From contig JAULSR010000002.1 of the NCBI GenBank assembly GCA_030512295.1, forward strand, positions 8,308,001 to 8,372,000: DNA of 64,000 nucleotides, given 5' to 3'. Shown one piece after another: positions 12,235 through 24,300 of this stretch. The first letter of the stretch is position 1. Each line of letters starts with the position of its first letter. The position numbers and the translations under genes are program-made. Origin of the DNA: Bombardia bombarda. Lineage: Eukaryota; Ascomycota; Sordariomycetes; Sordariales; Lasiosphaeriaceae. Under the pieces are notes generated by a model. The model worked only from the letters and a program-made list of their open reading frames with translations, was not told the origin of the DNA and ran no database searches.

Positions 12235-13653
12235 ACTCATCGACCTTACCTAAGAAGACGATTCCCAGTCTTGATGCAGCTCTTAGCTGCCTTCCACAAC
12301 TTGATTTATTTTCTTCTTCTTTCGACTTGCATCCATGCATTCACGACATTGCACGTATGTTATTTATGGCTGTTGGGGCGGTGGTTTTGAAGACTTTGCC
12401 GTGTTTATAGCAAGTCAGGCGTTTTACAAGGTGGATTGACTGCGAATCACGCAGAAATGGGCCTTTAGCTCGGGAGGCCACGTCGATGATATATATGCCA
12501 TACCACACACACACACACACAAACAAACACAAACACAGAGAAAGAAGGAGGGGTCCTTTTTGGATTGCTTTTCGGATGCTTGTTTGGCTTTTCTTTTGGT
12601 CCTCTTCCCTTTCTTTTACTCATCTGGAAGCATGAGAGCTGGCGATTGCACGCAAAGCGCACCGCAACGCACCGTACTGTCACATTTTCCTATGTAACTA
12701 CTATGAGGACGAGAAGGAGAGAGAGTTGCATTCACTCGGCGCTAATAGCAATGACGAAGGTGGTATCAGTACTATCAAGCAGTTTATTTACAAAAGGTGC
12801 TGTTAGGTGGGCATCAAGGACGACGGCGATGGCCACTGATGAGCTCTGAAAATATACACTTACCAGAGCAGACGATTAAGTAAGAAAATTGTACTGTTAT
12901 TAGAGCCTCTCACTCTTGGAATTGAAAAAAAGCGTAGTTCGTTGTCTTGAATACCTAAATGATATAAGTATGAATGCTGGTTCAAGCTGCTTTACAAAGG
13001 GTTATATTTCATGTCCGACTTGGCGTTCACGGGCGGACATTATTATTGACGTGGAAGGCCGTAACTAGGGAAGTTATCCCGCCGGCGGGCGTCAGGTTCT
13101 CCCGACAGTTGTTGCGCTGTTGAGAAGCCACACCTCTATAGATTTTGGGAAGTGGATATATCCTACGTAGCCGTAATGACGCGTGAATAACCAGAAATAC
13201 GGAAAGAGAGTAATTTCGTCAAATGAGAGAGGATCTTGTCCAAGTGCAACTCGCAGAGGCTTTCTCGTCGTTCAAGGACTCGAGATAAAAGCGGTGATGT
13301 GCGATTAATATTATACAGTCTTGGCAAACGCATATTTGTTACCTGCTATTTGAGATTCTTTCAATGTTATTATTTGTAAGTTGAACCGAGGCACAGCCTA
13401 AACAATCTTAGCTCCGTTTTTTCCTCTCAATACAGAAAAGCCAAGCCAAGCCAAGCGTGTCTATCTGTCTCCTCCCCAGTCCCACCCCTATTTCAGCAGT
13501 TGTGTTTTTATTGTCGCATTCGTTCTCGTCAATCAAGTTGTATAAAAGCGCCCACTCACGCATTCTCATTCATTCACTCTTGTTTTGAACACACGCCAAT
13601 TAAAGTAACTATCATCATCACTAAAGGAGGAAAGAAAATTCACGACCGAAAAG
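12235..13653. other. intergenic
   Basis: No gene supported. It contains a short CA run (about 12504-12520) and the probable promoter and leader of the MAPEG gene, with a TATA-like TATAAAAG at about 13542 and pyrimidine-rich sequence after it. Confidence 0.5.
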
Positions 13654-14439
13654 ATGGATGCCTTTCTTGATCTCAGCTCGACCAACTGGTCTTACTACTC
13701 GGTAGGTAGTAACCGGGGCCAAATGCCTCGTCTCTCTGCTACTGCCACTGCCCTTAAACACTTCTCATGACAACCACCACACATGTCACATTTTTTTAGA
13801 CGAGAGTGGTAAGATAAGAAGAGAGAGTGAACAAAAGCTGACCTGATTGTTTGTAGATCCCCGTAGCTTTCATGCTGATCATGGTCCCGCACTCTTACGC
13901 CAGCGTGGCCGCCGGCAAGAGCTACGATCTGGCCAAGTCCGCCCCCCCCCACCTTCCTTCCCCTTTCTCTTCATGTTGACTTTTCCCTCTCTCTTTACCG
14001 AAAATTAAAATTAAAACCAAAATCGAAACTAAACACTAACACCCCCCATCCAGCCCCCGCAAGACAGAAGAGCACCTCGCCAAGGACACCACCGTTGACA
14101 AAGTAGTACGTCCCCCCTTCCCCTTTCTCAACCACCATCATTAAAAACCCCCCACAGAAGTTCAAGCGCATCATCCGCGCCAAGGCAGCCGCCAACAACG
14201 GCTTCGAGACCATCGGCCTCTACGCCGCCGCCGTCGTCGCCGCCAACGTGGCCGGCGTGCCCGTGCAGAGCATCAACCAGCTCGCCCTGCTGCACCTCGC
14301 TACCCGCGCCGTCTACAACTACATCTACGTGGTGCTGCAGGACAATGCGCGCGTGGCGCCCCTCCGCAGCCTCGTCTGGATGGCAAGCTTGGGCGCCTCC
14401 TTTGCGCTGTTTATCAAGGCTGGTAATGCTGTGAACTAG
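13654..14439 (+). CDS. MAPEG-family membrane protein
   Basis: MAPEG proteins are small four-helix integral membrane proteins related to microsomal glutathione transferases. Exons are 13654-13701, 13857-13936, 14054-14102 (or 14105) and 14158-14439, giving about 152-153 residues, normal for the family. Visible features are a hydrophobic first helix (IPVAFMLIMVPHSYA), a PRKTEEHL linker, the NNGFETIGLYAAAVVAANVAG helix typical of fungal MAPEG proteins (E and N near the glutathione site), and a last helix ending FALFIKAGNAVN. The second intron has a weak donor (GTCCGC) next to a C-run, but the joined protein NPRKTEEH fits homologues. The third donor is ambiguous between GTAGTA and GTACGT, a one-residue difference. 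It is convergent with the HAL4-type kinase. The substrate cannot be told from sequence. Confidence 0.82.
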
Positions 14440-16324
14440 AGTAGGTGGGGGTGATCTGAACAAAGGTGGTTAGATGGGTGTAAGAACTGTGCAACATGTG
14501 TCAGCTGGTGGGCTGTGTGAGGTTAATGGAGGATAGGGCGTGTGTTTATAGACAGATGGGATGGGTGGCTGTGGGCTGAATTGTATGAATATGTACCAGG
14601 TAAAGAAGGGTGGATATTTCGAACTTATAGCTACCTAGGAGCTGGCTTGACTTGCACTAGCGAGGGCGGAACAATCTTGAAATCTTAAGATTAAGTAGTC
14701 ATGATCAGAATTGTCACGAGGCCACATATCTGCTTGGTCCCAACATCACATACACATCACCATCACAATACCAACTCACCAAAGGAACGAAACCCATAGT
14801 GTAAAAAAAATATAGCGAATATATATAGCGCTACATATATTCATATGTCTCCAACACCCGCTGCCCCTATCCCCCATCCCTATCTCCCTTCCTTTCACCA
14901 CCACCTGTATCATATGTACGTGCACAAGTCCACCCAGCCCATTCATCCCATTCATCTATCCGACAGCGTGCAAACAAGCAAACAAACAAGCAACAAAAAA
15001 TTCAAATAGCCACACCATACCCATCCATATCTTTTGATAAACAATTCCCGTTCTTTTCCACCGGCAGCGAGCAAGCAGCAAGAGCCTTTGGAGTCTCGCG
15101 TCTTTAAAAAGCAGATAACCACACTCGCACTCTTTCCCAACCAGCCAACCAGCCAACCAGCCGCCTGCCATTAAAAGAACAACCACCATCAACAGCTTCG
15201 CTAGGACTCCTTCCTCCCAAAGGGCCAAGTCGTGCCATGCCAAAGCTCCGTGGAGCCAAGTTGGGTCGTAAACTTCGGAGTCGACCGACTATTGCTCTGC
15301 TCGTTCCTTTCGCAACAAGCGCAGCTAAACGCTCGCCCATTGTCGTCTGCCTGTCGGCTGCCTATCACCGTGCCACTTCCATCCCACGTTCTGTTTTTCT
15401 GCCGGCTGACTGGCTGACTGTCCGGCCGGTCGGGTGGTTAAGTGGGTGCTTGGCTGACTAGAAGATGAGACAGCATCGACTCGACTGGGCTGAACTCTCC
15501 CTCACTCGCTGACCTCATCGAACCTCTCGCAGGGGTTGAGTGCCTGACAAACCACCTTGTATCCTCTGAAACAACCACCTTCTCCGCCACCACGCTGCGC
15601 ATTCGACCGACGCACATATGCATATGTCTGACAGAGATATCCATCCGAGCGCGCTCTCATCTTTCACTTCATTCACGCACTCACTCACACAACTCAAGAG
15701 CAAAGCAGCCTCGAAGAGGAACGAGACAAATGGAAACCACCACCAACCCCTCAACCGATCTGACATGGGAAACAATAAAAAGAGGACAAGCAATCAACTT
15801 TGTTTGCAATCTTTGCCGCCAACACCCACAATGTGCGTCTGCTAAAAGCACTAAGGTCCGCCATGCTATACAAGGACAGTTTGCCACAGCGCGCGCGCGC
15901 GCGCCAAGATTTTTCCTTCCTAAACCAACAAAAATATAAAAATAAACATGTAGAAACGAAAGAAAGTAAAAAGCTGAAGCGAACCCGCCGCCCAAAACAA
16001 AGGGAAAAAAAGGGTTGTCCCCCAAAAAGAATAAGGGGGAGAAAAGCAAACGTAGCAAAACAACAGCATACTCCGGACTCCTATGCTGGCCAATTCTCGC
16101 GAGGCATTTCATTCGTAATTTCGCCGTCGCCTCCCGCCGTGTGTGTAAACGAGAGGCGTCATCATTGGTGAGAGAGGATTCCAAACTCGTTGGGAACGAG
16201 GTCCTGTCGTCGTCAAGACCTCGCCCATCAGGCAGTCGGGATTTCGTGACTTAATCCGCCAGACGTGTGGGCGATACCGGTGTGTGTGGGTGGCATCGAC
16301 CAGTTTTGCCTGGCGGAGCATGGG
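14440..16324. other. convergent intergenic region
   Basis: This lies between two convergent genes and should hold both 3' UTRs. I see no coding sequence. It includes an alternating GC run (about 15890-15904), AT-rich TATATA stretches near 14817-14845 and simple CAAG/CCAG-type repeats near 14973 and 15141. Confidence 0.5.
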
Positions 16325-17989
16325 TTAAAGTCCCTCTTCACCAGCCTTGCAAAGTTTTATCTCGCGTCCCCACTCGGACTTGAGCACTTGAGAGGCCGTG
16401 ATCCTTCGAGAGGGATTTGGATCCAGTATCGAGTAAATCACGTTTCTACAGCGAGCCTGTTGCAAATCAAAACCGTTAGGTTTACCGCCGACGAGAGCAA
16501 GAAGATGTGAGCCTATCATGATGGGCGGGTTCTGAACAACACGTACCCTGTGTAATGACTCAATCGGTCCATATCCCTCCTCGTCGCGTCGGCCCTCCAG
16601 ATAGCGAGCATAGAACTCGTCCTCATCTTTCCTCGCGACTTTCCACAAGTGACGGCCAGTCCTCATGGCCATGTAAATGACACCACAGGCCCACACGTCA
16701 ACCGCGCGGGCGTCGAATTCCTTGTCGGTGTATTCCTCAGGGGCGATGTACGGAGCCGATCCACACAGGCCAGATACCATGTGTGCAGCGTCTTCCCACG
16801 CCATGCGGAAGCATTCGCCGTTTCCGAAATCGGTAATCTTGAGCCCGCCATGTGTTGTCAGAAGAAGATTCTCGGGCTTCAAGTCCCGATGTGCGACACC
16901 CATCTCATGCATGTACTCAACACCCCGCATCATCTGCTTGAAAAAGCAATCTGCCTCTTGCACTTCGAGCTTTCCCGAGGCGAGGACAAGAGTGTACAGA
17001 TCGCCGCCTGCGCAAAACTCCATCACCTCACAGTAATCACCCTTCGCGTCCTTAAGTAAATCCAGGGTGTGTATGACGTTAGGATGTCTCAGCGACGAGG
17101 AGATGCAAAACTCAGACGTAAGGCGCTTGCTGTATTTCTTCTCGGTCTCTTCGGGTCTGCGACGGAACTCCTTGACGGCAAACAGCTTCTCTCCAACACC
17201 GTTCTCCATCTTCTTGTGTGAAATCCGAACAATACCAAAGGCGCCCCGACCCACAATCTCTTGACACTTTCCATACTTTTCTACGAGGGACACAGACGCG
17301 TTTGGACCTCCTTTCTTGTCGGCGGGGAACCCGTCCTTCTCCTGCTTAAGGGTGTCGACCCAGTTCGAGACCAGCGACAGGTCATTGTCAGCAACCTGCT
17401 CTGTCTTCTTGCCAAGAAGACTCTTGATCATGTCCATGAGCTTTTCCTGGCGACGGCTCGACTTCAGGTGGTGTTCATGGCCGCCCGGCGCATCAGGAAT
17501 CAGCTCGAAGCGCTGCAACAGCGCTTCCTTGCCGTTTGTCATTTTTGGCTTGGTTGCAATAGTAATTGGTTTCTCGGGGTTTCCGTCGGCAACAGAAGAC
17601 TGCTTGCGTTGTGGAGTGGCGGGTTTCGGGTTCGGAGGGGGCGGCGATGACGGTGCGCTCTGGGTGGGCGTCGTGGTGCTTTTGACGTCGGGAACCGGCT
17701 TCTTGGTTTGTTGCTGGGGTACTACTGCTGCTGCGGCGGCGGTCGCTTCGGAGGCGGCAGCAAGGCGGGTGACGTCCTTGGTAGAAAACATGCGCGTTAA
17801 GCGATCCTTGACTGAACCCTTGTCGGCTGGCTTCGGTAGTTGCTCCGTAGAACCAGTTGGAATAGGCTGACCATTCTGGCCAACCAGTTTCGGAGATCTG
17901 GATTTGCTGGGTACCTCGACCGATTTTATCGACGACGGCTGCGACGTGCGCTGAGAGGAAACCGCCTTGGCGTCTGAAACGCTCGCCAT
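16325..17989 (-). CDS. Ser/Thr protein kinase, HAL4/SAT4 (HAL/NPR) family
   Basis: In yeasts, HAL4/HAL5 kinases stabilise nutrient and potassium transporters at the plasma membrane. With exons 16547-17989 and 16325-16456 the product is about 524 residues. The first 235 residues are Ser/Pro/Ala-rich and disordered. The kinase domain follows, with a GRGAFG glycine loop near residue 248, AVKEF lysine near 273, HRDLKPEN near 368 and DFG near 388 in the family-typical context DFGNGECF. The activation segment contains CGSAPYIAPEE. The intron at 16457-16546 is exactly 90 nt with no stop, so unspliced mRNA stays open and adds 30 residues near the C-lobe end; GTACGT and CAACAG mark its ends. Start is the first Met of the open frame. 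HAL4 is more likely than NPR1 or PTK because of the DFGNGECFRMAWE region, but the sub-family is inferred. Confidence 0.85.
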   Translation of the reverse strand: MASVSDAKAVSSQRTSQPSSIKSVEVPSKSRSPKLVGQNGQPIPTGSTEQLPKPADKGSVKDRLTRMFSTKDVTRLAAASEATAAAAAVVPQQQTKKPVPDVKSTTTPTQSAPSSPPPPNPKPATPQRKQSSVADGNPEKPITIATKPKMTNGKEALLQRFELIPDAPGGHEHHLKSSRRQEKLMDMIKSLLGKKTEQVADNDLSLVSNWVDTLKQEKDGFPADKKGGPNASVSLVEKYGKCQEIVGRGAFGIVRISHKKMENGVGEKLFAVKEFRRRPEETEKKYSKRLTSEFCISSSLRHPNVIHTLDLLKDAKGDYCEVMEFCAGGDLYTLVLASGKLEVQEADCFFKQMMRGVEYMHEMGVAHRDLKPENLLLTTHGGLKITDFGNGECFRMAWEDAAHMVSGLCGSAPYIAPEEYTDKEFDARAVDVWACGVIYMAMRTGRHLWKVARKDEDEFYARYLEGRRDEEGYGPIESLHRVRVVQNPPIMIGSHLLALVGGKPNGFDLQQARCRNVIYSILDPNPSRRITASQVLKSEWGREIKLCKAGEEGL

Positions 17990-18365
17990 GTTTGGTCGTG
18001 GGAACGGGCTCGGAACGCGTGCTGTTGTGAAGGGACACTGACTGACCCAGGGAAAGTCTGGGGGCGGGTGCTGCTGGCTGGCTGGGGTGCTGAATCGCAG
18101 GGTCGTAGGGTCGCAGGGCGTGCGCTTCGGTGGTCAGAGCCTCTGCGTGTGGTGGTGTCACAGGGCGAGTGATGCAAGCGAGCTTAGGGGCTCCGTCACT
18201 GCGCTTATGCAAGCACTGCGATTGTGGCGGCGAGCGCGCCTTCAGTGAGTGGGCAGAGCGCCCGGTGGTCCCTTGGAGCCGATCAAAACAGCAAGGCTTG
18301 TCTTGGTGCTCCCCTTGATTCTCTCTGCCTGCTGGAAGCTATCCGGAACGTTTTTGTTCTTTAAA

Positions 18366-18377
18366 GGGGGGGGGGGG
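18366..18377. repeat. G12 homopolymer
   Basis: An uninterrupted run of twelve G lies about 380 nt upstream of the HAL4-type kinase start, in its probable promoter or leader. Confidence 0.9.
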
Positions 18378-21300
18378 AGTGTAAGGAAATCGGGAGGAAG
18401 GTCGTCTCCGAAAGCAAAAAAAAAACTTAAAAGTTTGATATTAAGTCAAGCGGAGTGTGTGAGAGTTAAGTTGTTGTGCGCCCGCGTGGGTGTGGGTGTG
18501 CGGGCGAGCGAAAGTGGAGACAGAGGCAAAAGTCCTCTTCCCTAGTTTTTCGAGGGGAAAGAGATGATGGATTCCGAAGTAATCCGCAACGTAGGAGAGC
18601 GAGAAAGTGAGGTGTTAGGTACTAGTTGTAATAAGCGGAGAAATACAGCGGCCAAGACAGCTCTGTCGGGTGGAGAGCAGCTATGGAAGGATCTTTATGG
18701 GCGGGCGTGAGTTGGGGCGGCGACAATAGCTCAGCAGGTTTGTGACATCTGCTTTGGTAATGAAGACGTGGGATGTCTCGATGTGTACAGTGTAGCTCTC
18801 TCTCTCTCTCTCTATCAAAGGGCCAAGACGGGACCCCGAGGCAAAAACCCTCGGCTGATGGCCGCTGCAGCAGGCGAATAAGGTAAGACAGAGATGACGA
18901 CGGTGGTGGGATGTGCTATAATATGAATTGCCTGACACCCAGACTTTCCTGACCATGACTGCGGGAAAGTACGGTGATGATAGGAGGCAGGTGCAGGCAA
19001 CAGTAAGGTACGTCCAGGAAAGTACTGCCCAAATAGGTGGTGGTGCAACTTAGACTTTGGAGTGGTGGTGGGCCGGAGGCAAGAACGACTTGCACACACA
19101 GGTCTCTCTCTAACAGGGACAAGAGGCAGGAAGGATGGAGACAACTGGAAAGAGCAGCAGGCTGCTGGGGTGGCCGTGGTTGGGTAACTGCCTACAGTGC
19201 CCAGGTACTGCCACTGCCAGTGCCGCTCCTCGTGCTGGTGCTGATGCTGCTTGCGTGCAGTTCGGCGTGACCTACGCGCGAGGTAGCTGGCTTTGAGTCT
19301 TTGATTATAAGGAGCGTATGTACGGCCAGGAGAAACAAGGAACTTTTGGTGACATGGAACAATGGATGGAAGGTCGTCACCGGTACATGGGTGGACAGAA
19401 ACAGCAGGATAAATAAGGTGCTACTATTAGATAGGTAGGTACTAGAGGATGTGACTACCTTGGGTAAGGTATTCTCCTTCCACCTCCTCACCGATGCTGG
19501 ACTTAGGTAATAATTAGGAACAGAGGGTGGACAAATCTTCAAAGAAAAGCTCACCCAGCAAAGTCAATGGACCAGTAGCAGAGGGAGACTTCCAAAGTGA
19601 GTGGATGGGCTAAGGACACCTTGGTGGAGTAGCGCGCGAACGTTCCTGATCAGGGCTGAAGGGCCAGGGCAGTGAGGGCACAGGGCACCAAGAGCACCCA
19701 CCTCAAGACACTTGCCTTTCGTCCTTACTCGTTAGGTTGCGGTTACGCAGCTATTGTTCCCCCGACGGCTCCACTGCCGTAGTCGGCGGCTGCCGAAAAG
19801 CTCGAATTCGATCAAATGCTGCATGGCCAACTCGCTGTCCAGCATCGACTCCGTCCACTACTGTATGCTGTGTCCGTGTGTCCGTGTGCGCTGTGGATAT
19901 AGGATGTGTGTACATACATCAGTATAAAGTGGTTGATGCTTCCATCTTTCTTCCAGGTTACCGGTTGTCCGTTCTTGGCCGCGCTTCATGGAAGACCCGC
20001 GCAGTGGTGGAAGCGACCTGCCTTACAGAGGCAGGTAGGTAGGCGGCGGCGTGCTGTCGAACTACCCAGCCCGCCATTTATGTAGACTCCATGACTAGGT
20101 ATCCCGTAACGAAATACTACATACAGGCCTAGACTACATACGCGCGCCAGCAGTGTCAGCAACGGATCTGCTTTTCCGCCGTGGCGACCTCCCTGGAAGC
20201 AAGCAGCAGTCAGGTCAATGCTGCTGGGATCCCTGGGATGCCAGCCCAGCCACGAAATGCTCTTTTTCTCAAATCTGGCATCTGGCATCTGGCATCTTCC
20301 TCCCGCTCCGGATGGAGGTCTTGGAATTTTCTTGACCGTCTCTTTGATGACAAGGACCCATGCGCGAGTGAGCGCGCGCGCGCGCACCGAGCCAGATGCG
20401 CGAATACAATGACCTCCCACGCGATAATTACGGAGTAATCTGTTGAGGGCAAATCTCTTGAATATCAACGTAGGGAGGCAGCAAACCGTAAAGTATCTGT
20501 CACTCCGGCTCGCTTCGAGCGACTTGCATCGTCGAGGTCGGCGAGCGGGGGGAAGGGGCCTGCACTAATCATTATACAAAACACTCACACATCACCCGCT
20601 CACTTACACACACACACACGCGCAGCAAAAAAGGTCTGTCATAAGCAGTCATCGTATCGAACGCCTGGGTAGCTCTGCCGAATCTGTGACTCCTGCTCTA
20701 GCAATCCTCAGATCACATTGGTTCACTCACTGCAAATCCAAGAGCCGGTCAGACAAACATGCATCGAGACAAAGCAAATCAGACCAGCGAAGGAGTAAGG
20801 GAGGAGACGTCTCGGGAGGCTGATTGTGAACACACACACATAGGGCGAGACAAGGAAAGGGTCCAGAACGTTCCGTCGTCAACTATTCGTCCGAGATGAA
20901 CAAGAAACATCGTGGGAAAAGCACCGAGGCCGGTTTTGGGGGGTTTCCCCCTTCCCCCAAAAGAAGACTTCCGAATGGACTTGGCCAGCGCACGAGGATT
21001 CATAGGGTGTTTGTCTGTCAGTCTGTCTGGTCATGGCCCGTCACGCTTTTTTCTGTGCTACATACCATATCCTGAACAGACAAGGCAACTTGGCCCGTGG
21101 GTGGCGGGCGGTTCGTTCTTGGTATTTGGAGTCGGTCAGAGCTCCTCCTGCTGAGTCTGCATACACGGTTTTCTTGGGTGTGGCTCAGTGGGTAGCAGTC
21201 TGTCAGTTCCATGCCCGCCCGGACGAGGTAATAAGGCTACAGCTCCCTGGATAGTGTAGGGTGGGTGGTGTGTGTACCCTTCGCTTCTTTGAGATGTGCT

Positions 21301-24300
21301 GTGCTGCTCTGCAGCTCTCTTTTTGCCTAGGCCAGGTAGTGAGTATACTGTGTGAGTAGGAGGGTAGCAAGGTGGGCAGGTAGGTGCGTATTCTAGAGGT
21401 GTACAGATACAGTACGTACTGTTTATTAGTGTGTATTAATATACCACACTACATTGCATACCTGCATCCGCAGATATGCAATGCGGGCCTTCTCACAAAC
21501 TTCCCGGTCTCTGCAGGAGGCTTGTTTCTTGCCAGCGCTGCTGAGTGAGGTGGTGACAAGGAAGGATCGATGGTGGGGTCCATGGAAGCTCCAGTGGTGT
21601 GGTCGCCCACGTCGCCGCGGGCCCAGTGGGGGGTTTGCCTGAGGCCTCCGAATGCAGCTGAGCTCAAAAGGGCAAAGAAGGTTGGCGGTCCCATCCCTCC
21701 CCTATCCCCTCCCTGCTGCAGTGAATGTGGGACTGTGGGCTTCAGTTGGCTTGCACTTACAAAGCTGGGCTTGGCGCGCACGGCCGATCGGGGTCGGATT
21801 CAAAAGACCGAATTGAATTGCTAGCCCTAGAACTAGACCTACAGGCCGAGGACAGGGCAATTCTCGGCAAGAGACAACTCGAGATGTGGAAGTTGCGACC
21901 TGTCCATTGCATTTGACCGTGGCTTAATCTCCTCATTGCTTCATGCCAACTTCATTGGTTGCGATTTGCCGTGTCCTGTGCTTCTCTTTTTTCTTCTCTT
22001 ACTTAGCCTTAGTTACAAAATACTCAGGTAGTGCTCCGGTTCAACAACTGCACCACGGAATTTGCTATGCACAGAATCCCGAAATGCCACAAGCCTAGGT
22101 CTTCGATGGAAGTCACGGATCAGCCTCGACGCCGCCGACAAGCCGCTGAGACATATTGCTCAAAACGTCACCGACAGACAACATACAGACAGAGAGCAGA
22201 CAGATCACACACCCGCCACGCTACGGGCGGCGGGCGGCGGACCTGCTGCTGCTGAGTTGTGCTCATCTGTTCGTAATCCAGCAGGTCGATAGTCGGTGTC
22301 GTGCATTCTCGTTGGTCGTTTTGCGGCAACATGTCGACCGGCTTTGGACAAACTAGGTAAATAAATGTATGAGGCATTTTTCCTTCTTTTAATCCCAGAG
22401 CTCTGGACGCGGGGGGCTCAGCACCATGCGGCTTCCCGGATTCTGCTTGCTTCCTGCTTTCTCCCTAGGTAGAGGCAGGGGGACTACCTAGCAAGTGTCT
22501 ACCACCTACCGTCGAGCTACCTACCTCCCTACCTCCTGTGCCTTTGATGTCAGCATCTAACTGCTGGATACAGTCCACAACGCAACCTGGGAACTCCGGC
22601 CATCGGCCAGCACTGGTGGTCATTGGCCACGATTATCCACAGTCACAACCTACCTACACTAAGGTGCACGACTCCACTCGATAGATCCCCACCGGTCCCT
22701 GGTGAACTGGCACTGCAGACTGCAGACCACAGACCGCACGCAGACCGCAGAGTGCAGAGTGTGCAGCTGTCCTGTCTCGCCTGTCGACTTCCCTGTGCCT
22801 TCGGTGCCCTTCTGGCGTATCCGTACGAAGAGAGAGCTCTGGGAAGCTCCTGCAGAGTGCATGGCCATCTCACACAGCTGCCGCAGACATAATGCGGTGT
22901 GGTGCACATGCAGCCCTCGGAACATGTTCCGCTGGCCGATTGACGACCTAGGTTACCTCGAGGTTATACCATCGTATGCGGTTATGGGACCGACGCGCGG
23001 GGTGGGTTTCCTTGCCCTCTATCTGCTTTGCTTCTCTTTGCCATTGCCCTTGCCCTGTGCTGTGAGCAGACAATGCACACCGTGTACAAGTAATAATTGC
23101 CGTCTCCCTGGCCCGGCGGCCTGCCTTGGCGGGCTGTTATTGTTCATGGATCTCGAGATTCCGTGTCTGATGAGTCCTGCAGCATATTGAGAACTGCCCC
23201 AATCACTTCGCAGTGATGAGCCATGCAGCTCACGAAACTTGTCCACTCATAGCGGTGTGCCCGACGCAGTTACACAGGTTCCGGTTGTCAGTTGCCTGCC
23301 CCAAACTGAGCATTTTGCCCATGCAATCGACGTTACAATACGAGCAAATATGATCCTATGATGCCATGATACTCGGAATTTCAGCCACTGATGGCTCGCA
23401 CGCAAACGATAGGCAACCGCCTGACACGGCCATGGACCGTTTCACAACAGCAATGGGTTGGGGCTTTAGATCTCAGACAGGCTTAATGTGCGACTATATC
23501 CAACAAACACCCTCACTCAAGTCACAACAACTAGACTAATCATCCAAGTACCGGTTGTTGGGACGCAAACATTGATCCCGGGACCCGGGCGTCTGCACTC
23601 AATAGGCCCTAAGATGATTACTTTCGGGAATTGAAATCCCGGACGCTGGTATGCCTGCTCGCTCTCTCTGTGCCGTCCAAACTGACAGCTGACCCGGAAA
23701 CCAATGATATGGTTTCACTATTGACTTCGCTGGGCTTAATTGCAAGCGTGGAGGGGTTGTAACGGCCTTGTTCGTCGGTCGTCCAGCGTTGCGTTCCATC
23801 TCTCGCGCGGCGGTCTCCACTGCCCGCAGCCACCCTACGAGCCTACCTCACAAGCAAAGCTGCCTCCCACACACACACACAACACAAGCGAAGGGAAAGC
23901 TACCTGGTTACATGCGGCGACCTTCTGATCAATTTGCCCATCCCCTCTAGCGCCCATTACTTATTACCGGCTGAACAAGCAACGGCAAAGACACAAAAAA
24001 AGGTTGAGGTAGCGGGGCGCGCAGTCGATTCCAATCACGGGCCAAGAAAAGGGGGGTAGGGGTAGGGAAGGAGGGGGACCTTTATCCACCCCCCTGCGTC
24101 GATCGAGTGGGTAACGATGAAACGAAACGATCCCCCACACGTGGTTTCTGATGCGCGCGCGCGCGACGCCTTTTAAGTTGAAAGTTGAGGTGTACAGGAT
24201 ATGTACCGAAAGAAAAAATGTGCCTCCGTGTATGTACACATTTACTACCCGAATCCGGAGATATGTTTAGATTACATATCTTATGTACATTTTACCTGTT

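Noticed and set aside
18727..18790. tRNA A-box-like TAGCTCAGCAGG
   Set aside because: No GGTTCRA B box and no cloverleaf pairing; similar A-box-like hits at 7421 and 21181 fail the same way.
22702..23190. 162-codon open frame
   Set aside because: Cys/Arg/Pro-rich low-likelihood translation, no domain, in a repeat-rich gap.
23625..23645. Hairpin CGGGA...TCCCG resembling a tRNA T arm on the minus strand
   Set aside because: The loop is not TTCRANN and no D or anticodon arm is found upstream.
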